DNA of 64,000 nucleotides from Thalassobium sp. R2A62 (GCF_000161835.1 NZ_GG697169.2:2918575-2982574), one strand, 5' to 3'; shown: positions 8,939 through 18,691, counted from the first letter of the stretch. The notes: generated by a model not told the origin, from the letters alone. Numbers and translations: made by a program.

Positions 8939-10445
8939 CTAGCTCACCTTTTGGGTCAGATCTTGGCGCTCTTGGATCCACTCGAGCGTCTTGGCAAACG
9001 GCATTGGGCGCGCGATCCCGAAACCTTGGACGTGTCCACACCCGATCTTGGCTAGTGTTGAGTGTTCCCTTACCGTTTCAACGCCTTCCGCCAGAGTGTC
9101 GACACCCAGCTGGTTCGCCATGGTCAAAATAGCTTGGACCAATTGTTTCTGCTGCGCGTCTTCATCCAGCAGTGCCACAAAAAGACGGTCAATTTTAACC
9201 CTGTCCACTTTCAGCTTTTGGATATGAGCGATTGACGCGTTGCCGGTTCCAAAATCATCTAGATCAATTCGGCAGCCAAGTTCGGACAGTCCCGATATGT
9301 TGCGAATGATGGTGCCGTCTGTTTCGTTGGAAAAGACGGTCTCGAGAATTTCGATGCACAACCGATCAGGGGTGAGGTCAAAGCGATCGAGTTCCCATTT
9401 TACTTTCTCGACCAACTTGGGGTTTCGAAGCTCTGCAGTAGAGAAATTCACCCCAATCAAGGGTGCATTTAAACCCGCGTCATCCCATGCGCGAAGTGCG
9501 GCCAAGGATTGGAACAACATAACCTCACTTAGCCGTTCGGACAGTCCGGCTGTGTGAATGATCGAAAGAAAGTCGCTGGGGGGGGAGTGTGCCATGTTCT
9601 GGATGCTCCCAGCGGGCAAGCGCCTCAAAACCGGTGATGTCGCCAGTTCGAGCAGTGACCTGCGGTTGGTAATAGGCGGTGATCTCACCTTCGTCCAATG
9701 CTCGTTGGATGGATTGCGCAAGCTCATTCGGCGCAGCGATCAAATGGTCCATTTCTTTTGTATAAAATCTAATCGCCGAAGGACCATTGCGGCGGGCCTC
9801 AGTCATTGCTGAGGCCGCACCAGCGAGCAGTTTATCGGCGGTTGGCGCATCCAGTCGAGCACTAAGCGCGAAGCCCACGGAAATAGTGACACTAACGAAA
9901 TGCCCGTCTACCGAATTAGGGTGTGCAACATTGTCTTGCATCCGTTTGGCGATCTGGATGCAGGTTTCGATCCCCAAATGTTTAACTGGCCGCAATGCGA
10001 TGCGAATTTCGTCCTCTTTCGCATAGGCAATAGCGTCGCCATCGCGAAGCATACCCCGAATGCGGACAACCACGTCGCTTTGAACACGCGTTTGGGTCTT
10101 GGTCCCATACCGCTCGCCGATGGCATCTAGCTCGTCGATGCATATAGAGAGGGCCGCAGTTTGCAGGGATGCATCGTGATCAAATGCCTGTTCAAGCAGA
10201 TTCGCCACGCCGTCGATATTTGTAAGCCCGGTGCGTGCATCAACCAAAATTGCCGAAGGTCGAACCGCGCCCCATGTGCAGGCAAAGACCACAAGCGGTG
10301 CTACGATCGCAAAACCCAACATAGCCTCGACACCGCCCGCAGCAAAGACAGCAAAGGAAATTGCAGGCAGCATCGCAAGACTGCGTGGATCAACAATGAT
10401 CGCGCGAATACGACCTCGCGCGGTTTTGGTGGGGGCTGTTCCCAT
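8939..10445 (-). pseudogene. GGDEF-EAL cyclic-di-GMP protein, frameshifted at a C8 tract
   Basis: The two open frames 10445-9525 and 9727-8939 together encode one protein. The N-terminus has two hydrophobic segments (about 22-55), followed by a GGDEF-like domain and an EAL domain. The break is at + strand 9578-9585, eight G (eight C on the coding strand), inside the EAL domain just after FEALARWEHPEHG. Removing one C joins the halves as GTLPPSDFLSI, the normal EAL wording. The GGDEF signature is degenerate (AKEDE), so cyclase activity is unlikely. The EAL half keeps FEAL, ETVF, IDLDDFGTG, KID and EGVET, so a restored protein would be a plausible phosphodiesterase. As read, translation stops in the EAL domain. 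A sequencing error or phase variation would both explain it. Confidence 0.88.
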
Positions 10446-10530
10446 GATAGACGGTCCTATTGGGCGAAAGAGCGCGCTGAGGCGGCTCTATTGGCTCAAA
10501 GAGAACAACGCACAGTTCCCAAACAGTTCG

Positions 10531-11403
10531 TTAACTGAGGTCGGGAATATCCGTCGAATTGTCGGCGTCGGAAGACGTCTGTAGGCCGACAAAGTCAAAG
10601 AGTTTTGGGTCCAGCAAATGTGATGGCCGTGCGTTCATCAATGCACGGAACATAACTTGGCGTCGTCCAGGACTATTCTTTTCCCAACCATCCAAGATCT
10701 GTTTGACCTGCTGACGTTGCAAACCATCCTGCGACCCACACAGATCGCATGGGATGATCGGATAGTTCATCGCACGGGCGAATGCCTCGCAATCCGCCTC
10801 GGCGACATGGGCGAGGGGACGGAATAGAAACAAGTCGCCTTCGTCATTGACTAGCTTGGGCGGCATCGTAGAGAGACGGCCGCCGTGAAACAGATTCATA
10901 AAGAAGGTTTCAAGCATATCATCGCGGTGGTGGCCCAAAACGACGGCAGAACAGCCTTCTTCTCGGGCGATGCGGTAGAGATTGGCGCGGCGTAGACGTG
11001 AGCAGAGTGCACAATAGGTGCGACCCTCGGGGACTTTGTCCATAACGACGGAATAGGTGTCTTGGTATTCAATGCGGTGAGGTACGCCCATCTTTTCAAG
11101 AAACTCAGGCAGAACCGTCGCCGGAAATCCGGGCTGTCCTTGGTCCAGATTGCAAGCGACCAGATCAACAGGCAATAGACCGCGCCATTTCAGTTCGTAG
11201 AGAACGGCGAGCAACGTATAGCTGTCCTTGCCGCCAGACAAACACACAAGCCATTTTGCATTGCGGCTCTTCTGGTCGACCATGCCGTATTGCTCGATCG
11301 CTTCGCGGGTATAGCGAACGATGCGTTTGCGCAGTTTTTTGAACTCGGTGGTTTTGGGCGCACCGGCGAACAGCGGATGGATATCGTCGAGATCATCTAA
11401 CAT
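10531..11403 (-). CDS. ttcA: tRNA 2-thiocytidine biosynthesis protein TtcA
   Basis: Iron-sulfur enzyme that thiolates cytidine 32 of certain tRNAs. The PP-loop ATP-binding motif SGGKDSYT and two CxxC pairs (CALC and CDLC), the cluster ligands of TtcA, are present. The open frame extends upstream to 11469 through a TTG, but family members begin at [16 protein letters not shown]. The ATG at 11403 is therefore chosen, giving 290 residues. It lies between yidD and the signalling gene on the same strand. Confidence 0.93.
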   Translation of the reverse strand: MLDDLDDIHPLFAGAPKTTEFKKLRKRIVRYTREAIEQYGMVDQKSRNAKWLVCLSGGKDSYTLLAVLYELKWRGLLPVDLVACNLDQGQPGFPATVLPEFLEKMGVPHRIEYQDTYSVVMDKVPEGRTYCALCSRLRRANLYRIAREEGCSAVVLGHHRDDMLETFFMNLFHGGRLSTMPPKLVNDEGDLFLFRPLAHVAEADCEAFARAMNYPIIPCDLCGSQDGLQRQQVKQILDGWEKNSPGRRQVMFRALMNARPSHLLDPKLFDFVGLQTSSDADNSTDIPDLS

Positions 11404-11519
11404 GCAGGCCGTATGCCAGACGCTAGGCGCGCTGTTAAGTGGCAACTGTTCCAGCATTGCCGGTGGCAAAGGTAGAAGCCATCATCGGGCGATTGCCGTC
11501 AATGTCGCTAATATTTGCG

Positions 11520-11741
11520 TTAGTCGGGTACGTCGTCGATCCCGTGGCCGCCCCAAGGGTGACATCGCGCAATGCGCCGAATCGTCAGATAGGTCCCTTT
11601 GATCCCGCCATGCTTGGCATAGGCCTCTAGTGAGTAGGCAGAGCAGGTTGGCTGATATCGGCAGCTGTGCCCAACCCAAGGGCTAAAGACCAAGCGGTAG
11701 CCACGGACGGGCAGGGACAGAATGTAGGCGAGCGGTGTCAC
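11520..11741 (-). CDS. yidD: Membrane protein insertion efficiency factor YidD
   Basis: Small amphipathic protein of 73 residues with the family signature YRLVFSPWVGHSCRYQPTCSAYSLEA and CHPWGGHGIDDVP (given in pieces). It assists insertion of inner-membrane proteins via YidC. The ATG overlaps the rnpA stop by 4 bases. The rpmH-rnpA-yidD order is nearly universal in bacteria. Confidence 0.95.
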   Translation of the reverse strand: MTPLAYILSLPVRGYRLVFSPWVGHSCRYQPTCSAYSLEAYAKHGGIKGTYLTIRRIARCHPWGGHGIDDVPD

Positions 11742-12139
11742 GCATGAACCTTTTCTAATGCACGGCGGAGATCATCAAGCAGCGCCTCAAAATTGCGAGC
11801 TGCTGTTGTGCCAGGCCTGCCAACGAGAACATAGTCATATCCGTCCCGTCCTGCGCTGGGCAGAACCAAACGCGCTATTTCACGTAGACGCCGTTTTGCG
11901 CGATTGCGTGCCACCGCATTGCCAACTTTCTTGGAACAGGTGAACCCAACGCGAATCCCGTCTGCTTCGCCAGCCTGCCGTGGCCGCGCCTGCAGATTGA
12001 ACGACGGGGACGATACCCGCTGTGCCTTGGATGCTGCTATGAACTCAGATCGATTCTTGAGCACCTGTGGACGAGCAAAAACCGCCGCAGGCTGAGCCTC
12101 GGCGGTTTGTGTCTTGGTATGTTCGGTAGGGTTGGTCAT
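11738..12139 (-). CDS. rnpA: Ribonuclease P protein component
   Basis: Protein cofactor of RNase P, which matures tRNA 5' ends with the rnpB RNA. The RNR box ARNRAKRRLREI and the upstream VGFTCSKKVGNAV segment identify it. The N-terminal extension of about 25 residues rich in Thr/Glu/Gln/Ala is common in alphaproteobacteria. ATG at 12139 is preferred over the in-frame TTG at 12148. It lies directly after rpmH and overlaps yidD by 4 bases. Confidence 0.95.
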   Translation of the reverse strand: MTNPTEHTKTQTAEAQPAAVFARPQVLKNRSEFIAASKAQRVSSPSFNLQARPRQAGEADGIRVGFTCSKKVGNAVARNRAKRRLREIARLVLPSAGRDGYDYVLVGRPGTTAARNFEALLDDLRRALEKVHA

Positions 12140-12157
12140 GCCACCCAAACCCCAGCT

Positions 12158-12292
12158 TTATGCGCTGAGCGACTTCCGACCCTTGGCGCGACGTGCGTTC
12201 AGGATCTTACGGCCCGCTTTAGTAGCCATGCGCGAACGGAAACCGTGGCGCCGCTTGCGCACAAGGTTGGAAGGCTGGAACGTGCGTTTCAT
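12158..12292 (-). CDS. rpmH: 50S ribosomal protein L34
   Basis: A 44-residue basic protein starting [18 protein letters not shown] and ending GRKSLSA, the near-invariant L34 sequence. It is read from the ATG at 12292 to the TAA at 12158-12160. It heads the rnpA-yidD transcript, so its promoter should be in 12293-12400. No cluster of DnaA boxes was seen beside it. Confidence 0.97.
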   Translation of the reverse strand: MKRTFQPSNLVRKRRHGFRSRMATKAGRKILNARRAKGRKSLSA

Positions 12293-12574
12293 CGCATTTT
12301 CTCCGGTTGTGGACCAAATCACATAAAGGATTCGAAGTCCGTGTATCTCGAAGCCCGTTCTTTAGGGGGCGTACGACATCATGTCAATTCGATCTGCCCA
12401 TGTTTTCTGCAACAAATGCACTCTTTGGCAACGAGTAAATGTTACAGAGTTCGTGATCAAGTCCTCGAGTTCTGAAACATCGACCCCTTTCACATCAACG
12501 ACCCGTGATCGGGCTTACCGGATCGTGACCCAACCGTCATGTAGAGTGCAACTTGATACACACGGAACAAAGAA

Positions 12575-13318
12575 ATGACTGATATGACCGATAACACACC
12601 AGCACCGCCGACCAATCCGATTCTAAAGCGTTTGCCACTGATCGTGATTGCGACATTTGCGGTTTTGGGTGCAATCTTCTTGCGTGACTATCTCACGTTT
12701 CAAACGCTCGCAGATAACCGCGAAGCATTGATCAACTTTCGCGACAATAATTACCTGCTGACCGTTTTGATCTTTATCGCGGTCTATGTTGTCATCGTGG
12801 CATTCTCATTGCCCGGTGCAACGATTGCGACGTTGACGGGTGGCTTTCTCTTTGCGACCTTCCCGGGCTTCCTCTTTAACGTCACAGCCGCAACAATCGG
12901 CGCAACAGCAATCTTTCTCGCTGCGCGCTGGGGATTCGGCGAAAAACTTGGTGCCAAGCTCGAAGGCTCGCACGGTATGGTCAAAAAGATCAAAGACGGG
13001 ATCGACGAAAACCAGTGGTCGATGCTGTTCCTGATCCGCCTTGTCCCAGCAGTGCCATTCTTTCTCGCAAACCTGATCCCCAGCTTCCTCGAAGTTCCGC
13101 TGCACCGCTTCGTGATTTCGACCTTTGTCGGCATCATTCCAGGTTCAATCGTTTACACCTCTGTAGGCGCGGGGCTGGGCGAGGTGTTTGCACGCGGTGA
13201 GACACCGAACCTCGGCATTATCTTTGAACCACACATCCTGTTCTCAATCATCGGCCTGTGTGTGCTCGCAATTCTTCCTACCGCAATCAAAGCCGTGCGC
13301 GGCAACAAGGACCTGTAA
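12575..13318 (+). CDS. TVP38/TMEM64 family membrane protein
   Basis: Integral membrane protein of 247 residues with about six helices. The SNARE-associated/VTT (DedA-like) core includes LPGATIATLTGGFLF and, further on, FLIRLVPAVPFFLANL with G-containing re-entrant segments. Family members are thought to move lipids or small solutes, but no substrate can be assigned. The next gene, an oxidoreductase, starts 3 bases after its stop. This TVP38-mercuric-reductase-like pairing recurs in many bacteria, which suggests a shared function. Confidence 0.88.
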   Translation: MTDMTDNTPAPPTNPILKRLPLIVIATFAVLGAIFLRDYLTFQTLADNREALINFRDNNYLLTVLIFIAVYVVIVAFSLPGATIATLTGGFLFATFPGFLFNVTAATIGATAIFLAARWGFGEKLGAKLEGSHGMVKKIKDGIDENQWSMLFLIRLVPAVPFFLANLIPSFLEVPLHRFVISTFVGIIPGSIVYTSVGAGLGEVFARGETPNLGIIFEPHILFSIIGLCVLAILPTAIKAVRGNKDL

Positions 13319-13320
13319 TC

Positions 13321-14739
13321 ATGAACCGTATTAAGACAGACGTTTGCATTGTCGGTGGTGGTTCTGGTGGCTTGTCCATCGCGGCTGGTGCCGTCCAGAT
13401 GGGCGCCGATGTCGTCCTTCTCGAAGGACACAAAATGGGCGGTGACTGCCTGAACTATGGCTGTGTTCCATCCAAAGCGCTGATCGCTGCAGGCAAGCAG
13501 GCCTATGCGATGAACCACGGCGCGCAATACGGTGTGAAAGAGGTCAAACCGACCGTCGATTATGCCGCAGCCAAGGATCACGTTCACAACGTCATTGAAA
13601 CGATTGCCCCCGTCGACAGCGTCGAGCGGTTCGAAGGACTGGGCGTCAAAGTCATCCAAGAATTTGGGCGCTTTATCTCAAAGACCGAAGTGCAGGCTGG
13701 CGATACCGTAATTGAGGCACGCCGCTTTATCGTGGCGACGGGCTCTGGTCCCTTTGTACCGCCGATCCCGGGTATCGAAAAAACCACGCACTACACTAAC
13801 GAAAACATCTTTGACCTTCGCGAACGCCCTGACCATTTGATTGTTATTGGTGGCGGCCCCATCGGAATGGAAATGGCACAGGCGCACGTGCGGCTAGGGT
13901 CCAAAGTCACAGTGATTGAAGGCGCCAAGACGATGGGTAAAGACGACCCAGAGATGGCCGCGATCGTTCTAGAACGGATGCGCGCAGAAGGTATCGAAAT
14001 TGTCGAAGGTGCGCAGGCTGAATCGATCAGTGAAAAAGGTGGCAAGATCACAGTTAAGACGCCTGCAGGTAACTTTACCGGTTCACATCTGCTGATGGCG
14101 GTGGGGCGCAAGGTCAACATTGACCAGCTGGATCTTGATGTGGCTGGCGTTGATCATGACCGTGGTGGCGTCAAGGTAGGCGCCAACCTCAAGTCTGTGT
14201 CCAACAGCAAAGTCTACGCAGTGGGCGATGTTGCGGGGGGTATGCAATTTACCCATGTCGCAGGATATCACGCGGGCATCGTCATCCGCTCGATGCTGTT
14301 TGGCCTGCCTGCAAAACAACGCACAGATCACATTCCTTGGGTGACCTATACGGACCCTGAACTGGCCCAAGTCGGCCTGACCGAAGCACAAGCGCGTGAA
14401 AAACATGGTGACAAGCTCGAGGTTGCTCGATTTCCGTACCACGAAAATGACCGTGCAATTGCCGAGGGCAAAACAACCGGCCTGATCAAAGTTATGATCG
14501 TCAAAGGCAAGCCAGTCGGTGCATCGATCGTCGGTGCCCAAGCAGGCGAGATGATCGCCATGTGGGCAATGGCGATTGCGAACGGTTTGAAGATGTCAGC
14601 TGTGGCCAATACGGTTTTGCCGTATCCAACCCTGTCCGAGATCAACAAACGAGCCGCGGGTCAGTATTTTAGCCCCCGCTTGTTCGAGAGCAACACGGTG
14701 AAACGGGTTGTAGGTTTTGTACAAAGGTGGCTACCGTAA
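13321..14739 (+). CDS. Pyridine nucleotide-disulfide oxidoreductase (mercuric reductase-like)
   Basis: FAD flavoprotein of 472 residues. The N-terminal FAD-binding motif VGGGSGGLS is at 11-19, the redox-active pair GGDCLNYGC has Cys43 and Cys48, the NAD(P)-binding GGGPIGMEMA lies mid-protein, and a C-terminal dimerisation domain follows. It resembles dihydrolipoamide dehydrogenase and MerA, but lacks the MerA heavy-metal domain and the C-terminal Cys pair, so mercury reduction is not supported. The C-terminus instead ends in FVQRWLP. ATG at 13321 is chosen because the flavin fold begins there; the frame upstream overlaps the previous gene. Coupled with the TVP38-like gene. Confidence 0.88.
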   Translation: MNRIKTDVCIVGGGSGGLSIAAGAVQMGADVVLLEGHKMGGDCLNYGCVPSKALIAAGKQAYAMNHGAQYGVKEVKPTVDYAAAKDHVHNVIETIAPVDSVERFEGLGVKVIQEFGRFISKTEVQAGDTVIEARRFIVATGSGPFVPPIPGIEKTTHYTNENIFDLRERPDHLIVIGGGPIGMEMAQAHVRLGSKVTVIEGAKTMGKDDPEMAAIVLERMRAEGIEIVEGAQAESISEKGGKITVKTPAGNFTGSHLLMAVGRKVNIDQLDLDVAGVDHDRGGVKVGANLKSVSNSKVYAVGDVAGGMQFTHVAGYHAGIVIRSMLFGLPAKQRTDHIPWVTYTDPELAQVGLTEAQAREKHGDKLEVARFPYHENDRAIAEGKTTGLIKVMIVKGKPVGASIVGAQAGEMIAMWAMAIANGLKMSAVANTVLPYPTLSEINKRAAGQYFSPRLFESNTVKRVVGFVQRWLP

Positions 14740-14763
14740 GCCACCTGCTGAAAGGGACGCCTT

Positions 14764-16185
14764 GTGCGCAACCGATTTAAGACATTGATGAATTCGCTCT
14801 CTGGGCGGTTCCTGATTTTGACCACCGTCTTTGTGATGTTGGCCGAAATCCTCATCTTTGTTCCGTCGGTTGCGCGTTTTCGCGAAGACTATCTGCTGCT
14901 GCGGCTTGAGAGGGCCCAGATCGCATCATTGGCCCTGTTGGCTGACGACATGATCGAGGCGGATCTCGAGACCGAACTTTTGGCCAGTGCGGGCGTGTTC
15001 AACGTGGTGCTGCGCCGTGACGAAGTCAGCCAGCTTATGTTGAATTCGCCTATTCCTTCGCCCATCGACCGGACCTTTGATTTGCGCGATGCGACGGCGT
15101 GGACATTGATCCGCGACGCGATGAGCCGGCTGGTCGATTCCGAAGAACGTATTGTGCGCGTTATCGGCCAACCTCTGCGGGACGGTGGTCTATTGATCGA
15201 AGTCACGATGGAGACCATGCCGCTGCGTGCGGCGATGATCGACTATGGGCGCAATATTTTGGTCCTAAGCGCTGTTATCTCGATCTTTACCGCAGTCCTG
15301 CTGTTTCTAGCCGTGCGGCGATTCCTTGTCGGGCCTATCCGCGGCGTTGTGGACCACATGCAAAGCTATGCCGCCGCTCCGGAAGACGCCCGACGGATTA
15401 TCCAGCCAGCCGCTGGCGTGACAGAATTGCGTGAGGCCGAAGAGGCGTTGCAGTCTATGCAAAACCAACTGACTGGGGCGCTCAAGCAAAAGGAACGTCT
15501 GGCCCAGCTTGGTGGCGCCGTCGCCAAGGTCAGCCACGACCTGCGGAACATCCTAACGTCGGCGCAGCTGTTTACCGACCGGATCGAGGCATCAGACGAT
15601 CCTCTGGTCGCGCGTCTTGCCCCTAAGTTGGTTAATTCGATCACCCGCGCTGTTCACCTATGCGAAAGTACGCTGGCCTTTGGCAAAGCTGAAGAACCCG
15701 CGCCGTCGCTAGATCGTTTTGCAGTCGCTGGGATTGTCAGCGATATTATCGATAGCGAACGGCTCGCTGTGGCAGAACATGATGTATCGTTTTCCGAAGA
15801 CATCCCTGCGGGTCTCGTTTTGCGTGCCGATTCTGAACAGCTCTATCGTGTCATCGGCAATCTGGTCCGCAATGCACGACAGGCTATCGTCGCGACGAAA
15901 AAACCTGGTGAGATTTGTGTTGCTGCGGGCGAAGATGACACGCACTGGGAAATTACCGTGACAGACACGGGGCCCGGTTTGCCAAAACGCGCCCAAGAAC
16001 ATCTGTTTACCCCTTTTCAAGGTGGCGTAAGCAAAGGTGGCACGGGTCTGGGCCTCGCGATTGCCCAAGAGCTGATCCGCGGCCACGGTGGTGATTTGAC
16101 GTTAAATCGTACTGACGAGACAGGGACACAATTCTGCATTCTCCTGCCGAAATCGGATGCCACACTGGAACCTGTAGAAGTTTAG
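14764..16185 (+). CDS. Membrane sensor histidine kinase (orphan)
   Basis: Histidine kinase of 473 residues starting with GTG. Two membrane helices (about 14-36 and 164-185) bracket a periplasmic sensor region. A HAMP-like linker follows, then a dimerisation domain with the phospho-acceptor His at about 258 (KVSHDLRNIL) and an ATPase domain with N box NLVRNARQAI, DTGPGLP and GGTGLGLAI. No response regulator lies next to it, so its partner is elsewhere. The sensor region has no recognisable domain and the stimulus is unknown. It follows the oxidoreductase by 24 bases and may share its transcript. Confidence 0.9.
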   Translation: MRNRFKTLMNSLSGRFLILTTVFVMLAEILIFVPSVARFREDYLLLRLERAQIASLALLADDMIEADLETELLASAGVFNVVLRRDEVSQLMLNSPIPSPIDRTFDLRDATAWTLIRDAMSRLVDSEERIVRVIGQPLRDGGLLIEVTMETMPLRAAMIDYGRNILVLSAVISIFTAVLLFLAVRRFLVGPIRGVVDHMQSYAAAPEDARRIIQPAAGVTELREAEEALQSMQNQLTGALKQKERLAQLGGAVAKVSHDLRNILTSAQLFTDRIEASDDPLVARLAPKLVNSITRAVHLCESTLAFGKAEEPAPSLDRFAVAGIVSDIIDSERLAVAEHDVSFSEDIPAGLVLRADSEQLYRVIGNLVRNARQAIVATKKPGEICVAAGEDDTHWEITVTDTGPGLPKRAQEHLFTPFQGGVSKGGTGLGLAIAQELIRGHGGDLTLNRTDETGTQFCILLPKSDATLEPVEV

Positions 16186-16235
16186 GATTTGCCTCTTGCA
16201 AACCCAGCGCTGCGGGTCTAAGTCCCACCACACGC

Positions 16236-16312
16236 GGATTGGTAGCTCAGTTGGATAGAGTACTTGACTACGAATCAAGGGGTCGGGGGTTCGAATCCTC
16301 CCCAGTCCGCCA
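16236..16312 (+). tRNA. tRNA-Arg (ACG)
   Basis: A 77-nt cloverleaf. Acceptor arms GGATTGG (16236-16242) and CCAGTCC (16302-16308) pair over 7 bp. D-arm, anticodon stem CTTGA/TCAAG with loop CTACGAA (anticodon ACG), T-arm with TTCGAAT, and an encoded CCA end at 16310-16312. The ACG anticodon is normally edited to ICG. The DNA just downstream carries mobile-element remnants, so this tRNA may have been an integration site. Confidence 0.95.
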
Positions 16313-16480
16313 CACACCCCAGTCTCTGTCAGCACAGCCGGCATTTCCGTGTTTTATCCGGACTTTACGGGGGCTTGCGCTGTGCCATCTGCGTGGGAGA
16401 CACCTGTGATCCAGTCGATCAGGGCCAAATCCCTCGGCCGTCTCTACCGCCAGCATCACGCGCTTCGGTTAGGCCTGATT

Positions 16481-16650
16481 TTCCCTGCTAACAGGGAATT
16501 AACAGGGAAATTTTGTTAAAATAGCCTTTTTTGGCCCAATTCACTCGTCAATAACCATGGTATATCAACGCGTTCTGAGTGATTTCCCTGCACAAATTAA
16601 CAGAGAACTTTTTCACAATTAACAGGGAACTTTTTAACGGGAACAGAGAA
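16481..16650. repeat. Cluster of TTAACAGGGAA-type repeats
   Basis: Several copies of AACAGGGAA or AACAGAGAA occur at about 16490, 16501, 16600, 16621 and 16641, often preceded by ATT and followed by a T-run. The first forms a palindrome (TTCCCTG at 16481-16487, CAGGGAA at 16492-16498). Repeats of this type are often seen near tyrosine-integrase genes and element ends in alphaproteobacteria (from memory). Here no integrase remains. Confidence 0.6.
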
Positions 16651-16809
16651 CCAAGCGCGCAGATCAGGGATGGTTCAGATCCTGGCTGAACCCGTAAATC
16701 CGCGCCTGCATGTCCCAGTCGAGTGTCTGACGTCAGCACTTATGGGACCAAATAGGGTCATTTGCTAAGAGAGGGTTTGTTGCTCATCGTAACCACCGAG
16801 GAGTGGACG

Positions 16810-17163
16810 ATGAGAAAGACAACGAAGAGCCCTGGCGAGAAGATCGTCAAAGACATCAAGCGCGCCGACCACTGCCCGGCAGTCGAAACGCTGTTTCGAT
16901 GAGAGGGGCGCAAACATTATTCATCTGAAGAGAAGATCAGGATCGTGTTGGATGGGCTGCGTGGCGAGGACAGCATTGCTGAGCTCTGCCGTCGTGAGGG
17001 CATATCGCAGGGCATCTACTACAAGTGGTCGAAGGACTTCATGGAAGCCGGGAAGAAGCGTCTGGTTTGCATTCGTCTGACAGCACCAATCCTATTCATA
17101 CGGTGGTCGCGGGACGTGCAGCATGACGTCCTTACTGACCTCAAAGTGTATGAGGTCGCCTAA
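16810..17163 (+). pseudogene. IS3-family transposase OrfA remnant
   Basis: The frame from ATG 16810 reads MRKTTKSPGEKIVKDIKRA and hits an in-frame TGA at 16900-16902. The same frame then continues as RKHYSSEEKIRIVLDGLRG, SIAELCRREGIS and YYKWSKDFMEAGKKRL, the helix-turn-helix of IS3-type OrfA. Homology ends near 17070, after which the frame runs into unrelated sequence and stops at 17163. The start of the catalytic orfB is missing. There is thus an internal stop, a small insertion and a truncation; the element is dead. Confidence 0.8.
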
Positions 17164-17373
17164 CTGGGCAGAACACATGCCTATGGTTTGGCATACCGCT
17201 CCGGACAATCAGCGCCTGATCTGGGCGCACAACGCAGCTGCTCGACCGAAACGGCTATCAGACTTCATGTGAACACCGTTGCCATTGCCTAGACGTTGGA
17301 GCGACGCGCAACAACGGTCAGTATAAGATGCGCGGCTAGCGATCTTGCTGTGGCTTCAAATTTGGCACGGTTT

Positions 17374-17449
<76 letters not shown>

Positions 17450-17535
17450 TACCGATGCAGCGTCACTGCGGGTTGCTGTCTAGGCAGCGCCGCGGGCGAG
17501 ATCAAGCGAAAAATCCAGCCCGCAGGTCGTTTGGT

Positions 17536-17871
17536 TTAGGAATCGTCGTCGGATCCGGCGGCCACATCTGCAAGCTCTTCGAGCGGCACAGTGTCCTCGT
17601 CTTCGTCGTCGTCCAGCAGATCATCACTGATCTCGACGTCCGCATCATCTGCGTCGTCATCATCATCAAGAATCACTTCATCCTCATCGGACTCCTGCAT
17701 CTTCTTGGTCTGTGCATCCTCAGCGTCCGCAACCATGGTGCGGTTCTTCGCTGTATCGATGGTCACAGTTTCGCCGGTATATGGGCTGATAATCGGATCG
17801 GCGTTCAGGTCATAGAACCGTTTGCCGGTCGTTGGGCACAAGCGCTTTGTGCCCCATTCTTCTTTGGGCAT
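17536..17871 (-). CDS. TIGR02300 (FYDLN acid) family protein
   Basis: Small acidic protein of 111 residues. The N-terminal 40 residues carry the family core, GTKRLCPTTGKRFYDLN and ISPYTGE. The rest is almost entirely Asp/Glu/Ala with a DDDDDADDADVE run. This is a conserved alphaproteobacterial family of unknown function; the N-terminus may form a small zinc-ribbon-like unit, although only one Cys is visible. It stands alone between tRNA-Ala and a divergent peptidase gene. Confidence 0.88.
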   Translation of the reverse strand: MPKEEWGTKRLCPTTGKRFYDLNADPIISPYTGETVTIDTAKNRTMVADAEDAQTKKMQESDEDEVILDDDDDADDADVEISDDLLDDDEDEDTVPLEELADVAAGSDDDS

Positions 17872-17987
17872 CGAAAATCCCTTCTAACTGTCTCTGGTCT
17901 TGCGGCGGATCGGTGCCAACTGCCATAACACGCACACGGTGTCAAAGGCTTTGGTGCCCGCTTTTAACAACCAACCATGAGGTGCAT

Positions 17988-18680
17988 ATGGGTGAGCACG
18001 TCTTAGGGGGCAACCCTCCTGTCGCAGTAACACTGCGCCAATCCGCGCGAGCGCGCCGGATTAGCCTACGTGTGTCGCGTCTGGATGGGCAAATAACACT
18101 GACTGTCCCCAAGGGTGTCAGCACCCAAGAGGCGCTAAGTTTTGCTGATGAAAAATCCGATTGGATTCGTAAACATCTGGCGGCGCGACCGGCTGACAGG
18201 CGGGTCGCAATCGGGGGCTCAATTCTGTTTGAGGGTCAAGAAGTCGATATTCTTGCAGGACGTGTAAGAGCGGCAAAGCTGATAGATGGACAACTGGTGG
18301 TTCCAGCCAGCGAATCTATGGTGACACCTCGCGTGGTCGCATTCCTTAAGGCCCGCGCTCGCGCCCGCCTGACAGAAGCATCGACACGCTATGCCGCACA
18401 GGTCGGGCGCCCCTTTGGTCGCATCTCTATTCGGGACACGCGGTCGCGGTGGGGGTCGTGTTCGTCCGAGGGCAACTTAATGTATTCGTGGCGATTGGTG
18501 ATGGCACCGCCCGAGGCGCTTGAATATGTCGCAGCTCACGAGGTCTGTCATTTGGTGCATATGGATCATTCTGATCGCTTTTGGGGCGCGGTGCAGGCGA
18601 TCTATCCAGACTACAAGATCCAGCGCAATTGGCTGCGCAAGAATGGCGAGCAATTGCATCAATGGGTGTTCAAGGATTGA
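17988..18680 (+). CDS. YgjP/DUF45-type M48-like metallopeptidase
   Basis: Protein of 230 residues with the zinc motif HEVCH at about 184-188 (AAHEVCHLVHMDHSDRFW) and the preceding family segment RDTRSRWGSCSSEGNLMYSWRL. These features define the YgjP-like (DUF45) metal-dependent hydrolases; the substrate is unknown. The frame is open from 17832, but the ATG at 17988 is chosen because similarity begins just after it and the upstream part overlaps the divergent promoter. It ends 31 bases before the GntR regulator. Confidence 0.88.
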   Translation: MGEHVLGGNPPVAVTLRQSARARRISLRVSRLDGQITLTVPKGVSTQEALSFADEKSDWIRKHLAARPADRRVAIGGSILFEGQEVDILAGRVRAAKLIDGQLVVPASESMVTPRVVAFLKARARARLTEASTRYAAQVGRPFGRISIRDTRSRWGSCSSEGNLMYSWRLVMAPPEALEYVAAHEVCHLVHMDHSDRFWGAVQAIYPDYKIQRNWLRKNGEQLHQWVFKD

Positions 18681-18691
18681 CCCACCTTAAA

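Larger units (their letters stand above)
16313..17373. mobile_element. Scar of mobile DNA between two tRNA genes
   Basis: About 1.06 kb without an intact gene. It holds a cluster of short repeats (16481-16650), a broken IS3-type orfA (16810-17070) and a tail (17164-17373) with no convincing reading frame. Position beside a tRNA-Arg, the repeats and the transposase remnant suggest what is left of an integrated element. No flanking direct repeat of the tRNA end was found inside the window, so element boundaries are not defined. Confidence 0.55.

Noticed and set aside
12293-12574. Replication origin next to rpmH
   Set aside because: No cluster of DnaA boxes or AT-rich unwinding element was seen, and dnaA/dnaN are absent.
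16102-16459. Minus-strand frames reading GRIRTPDPLIRSQ and EDSNPRPLDS
   Set aside because: These peptides are well-known false translations of the antisense of tRNA genes.
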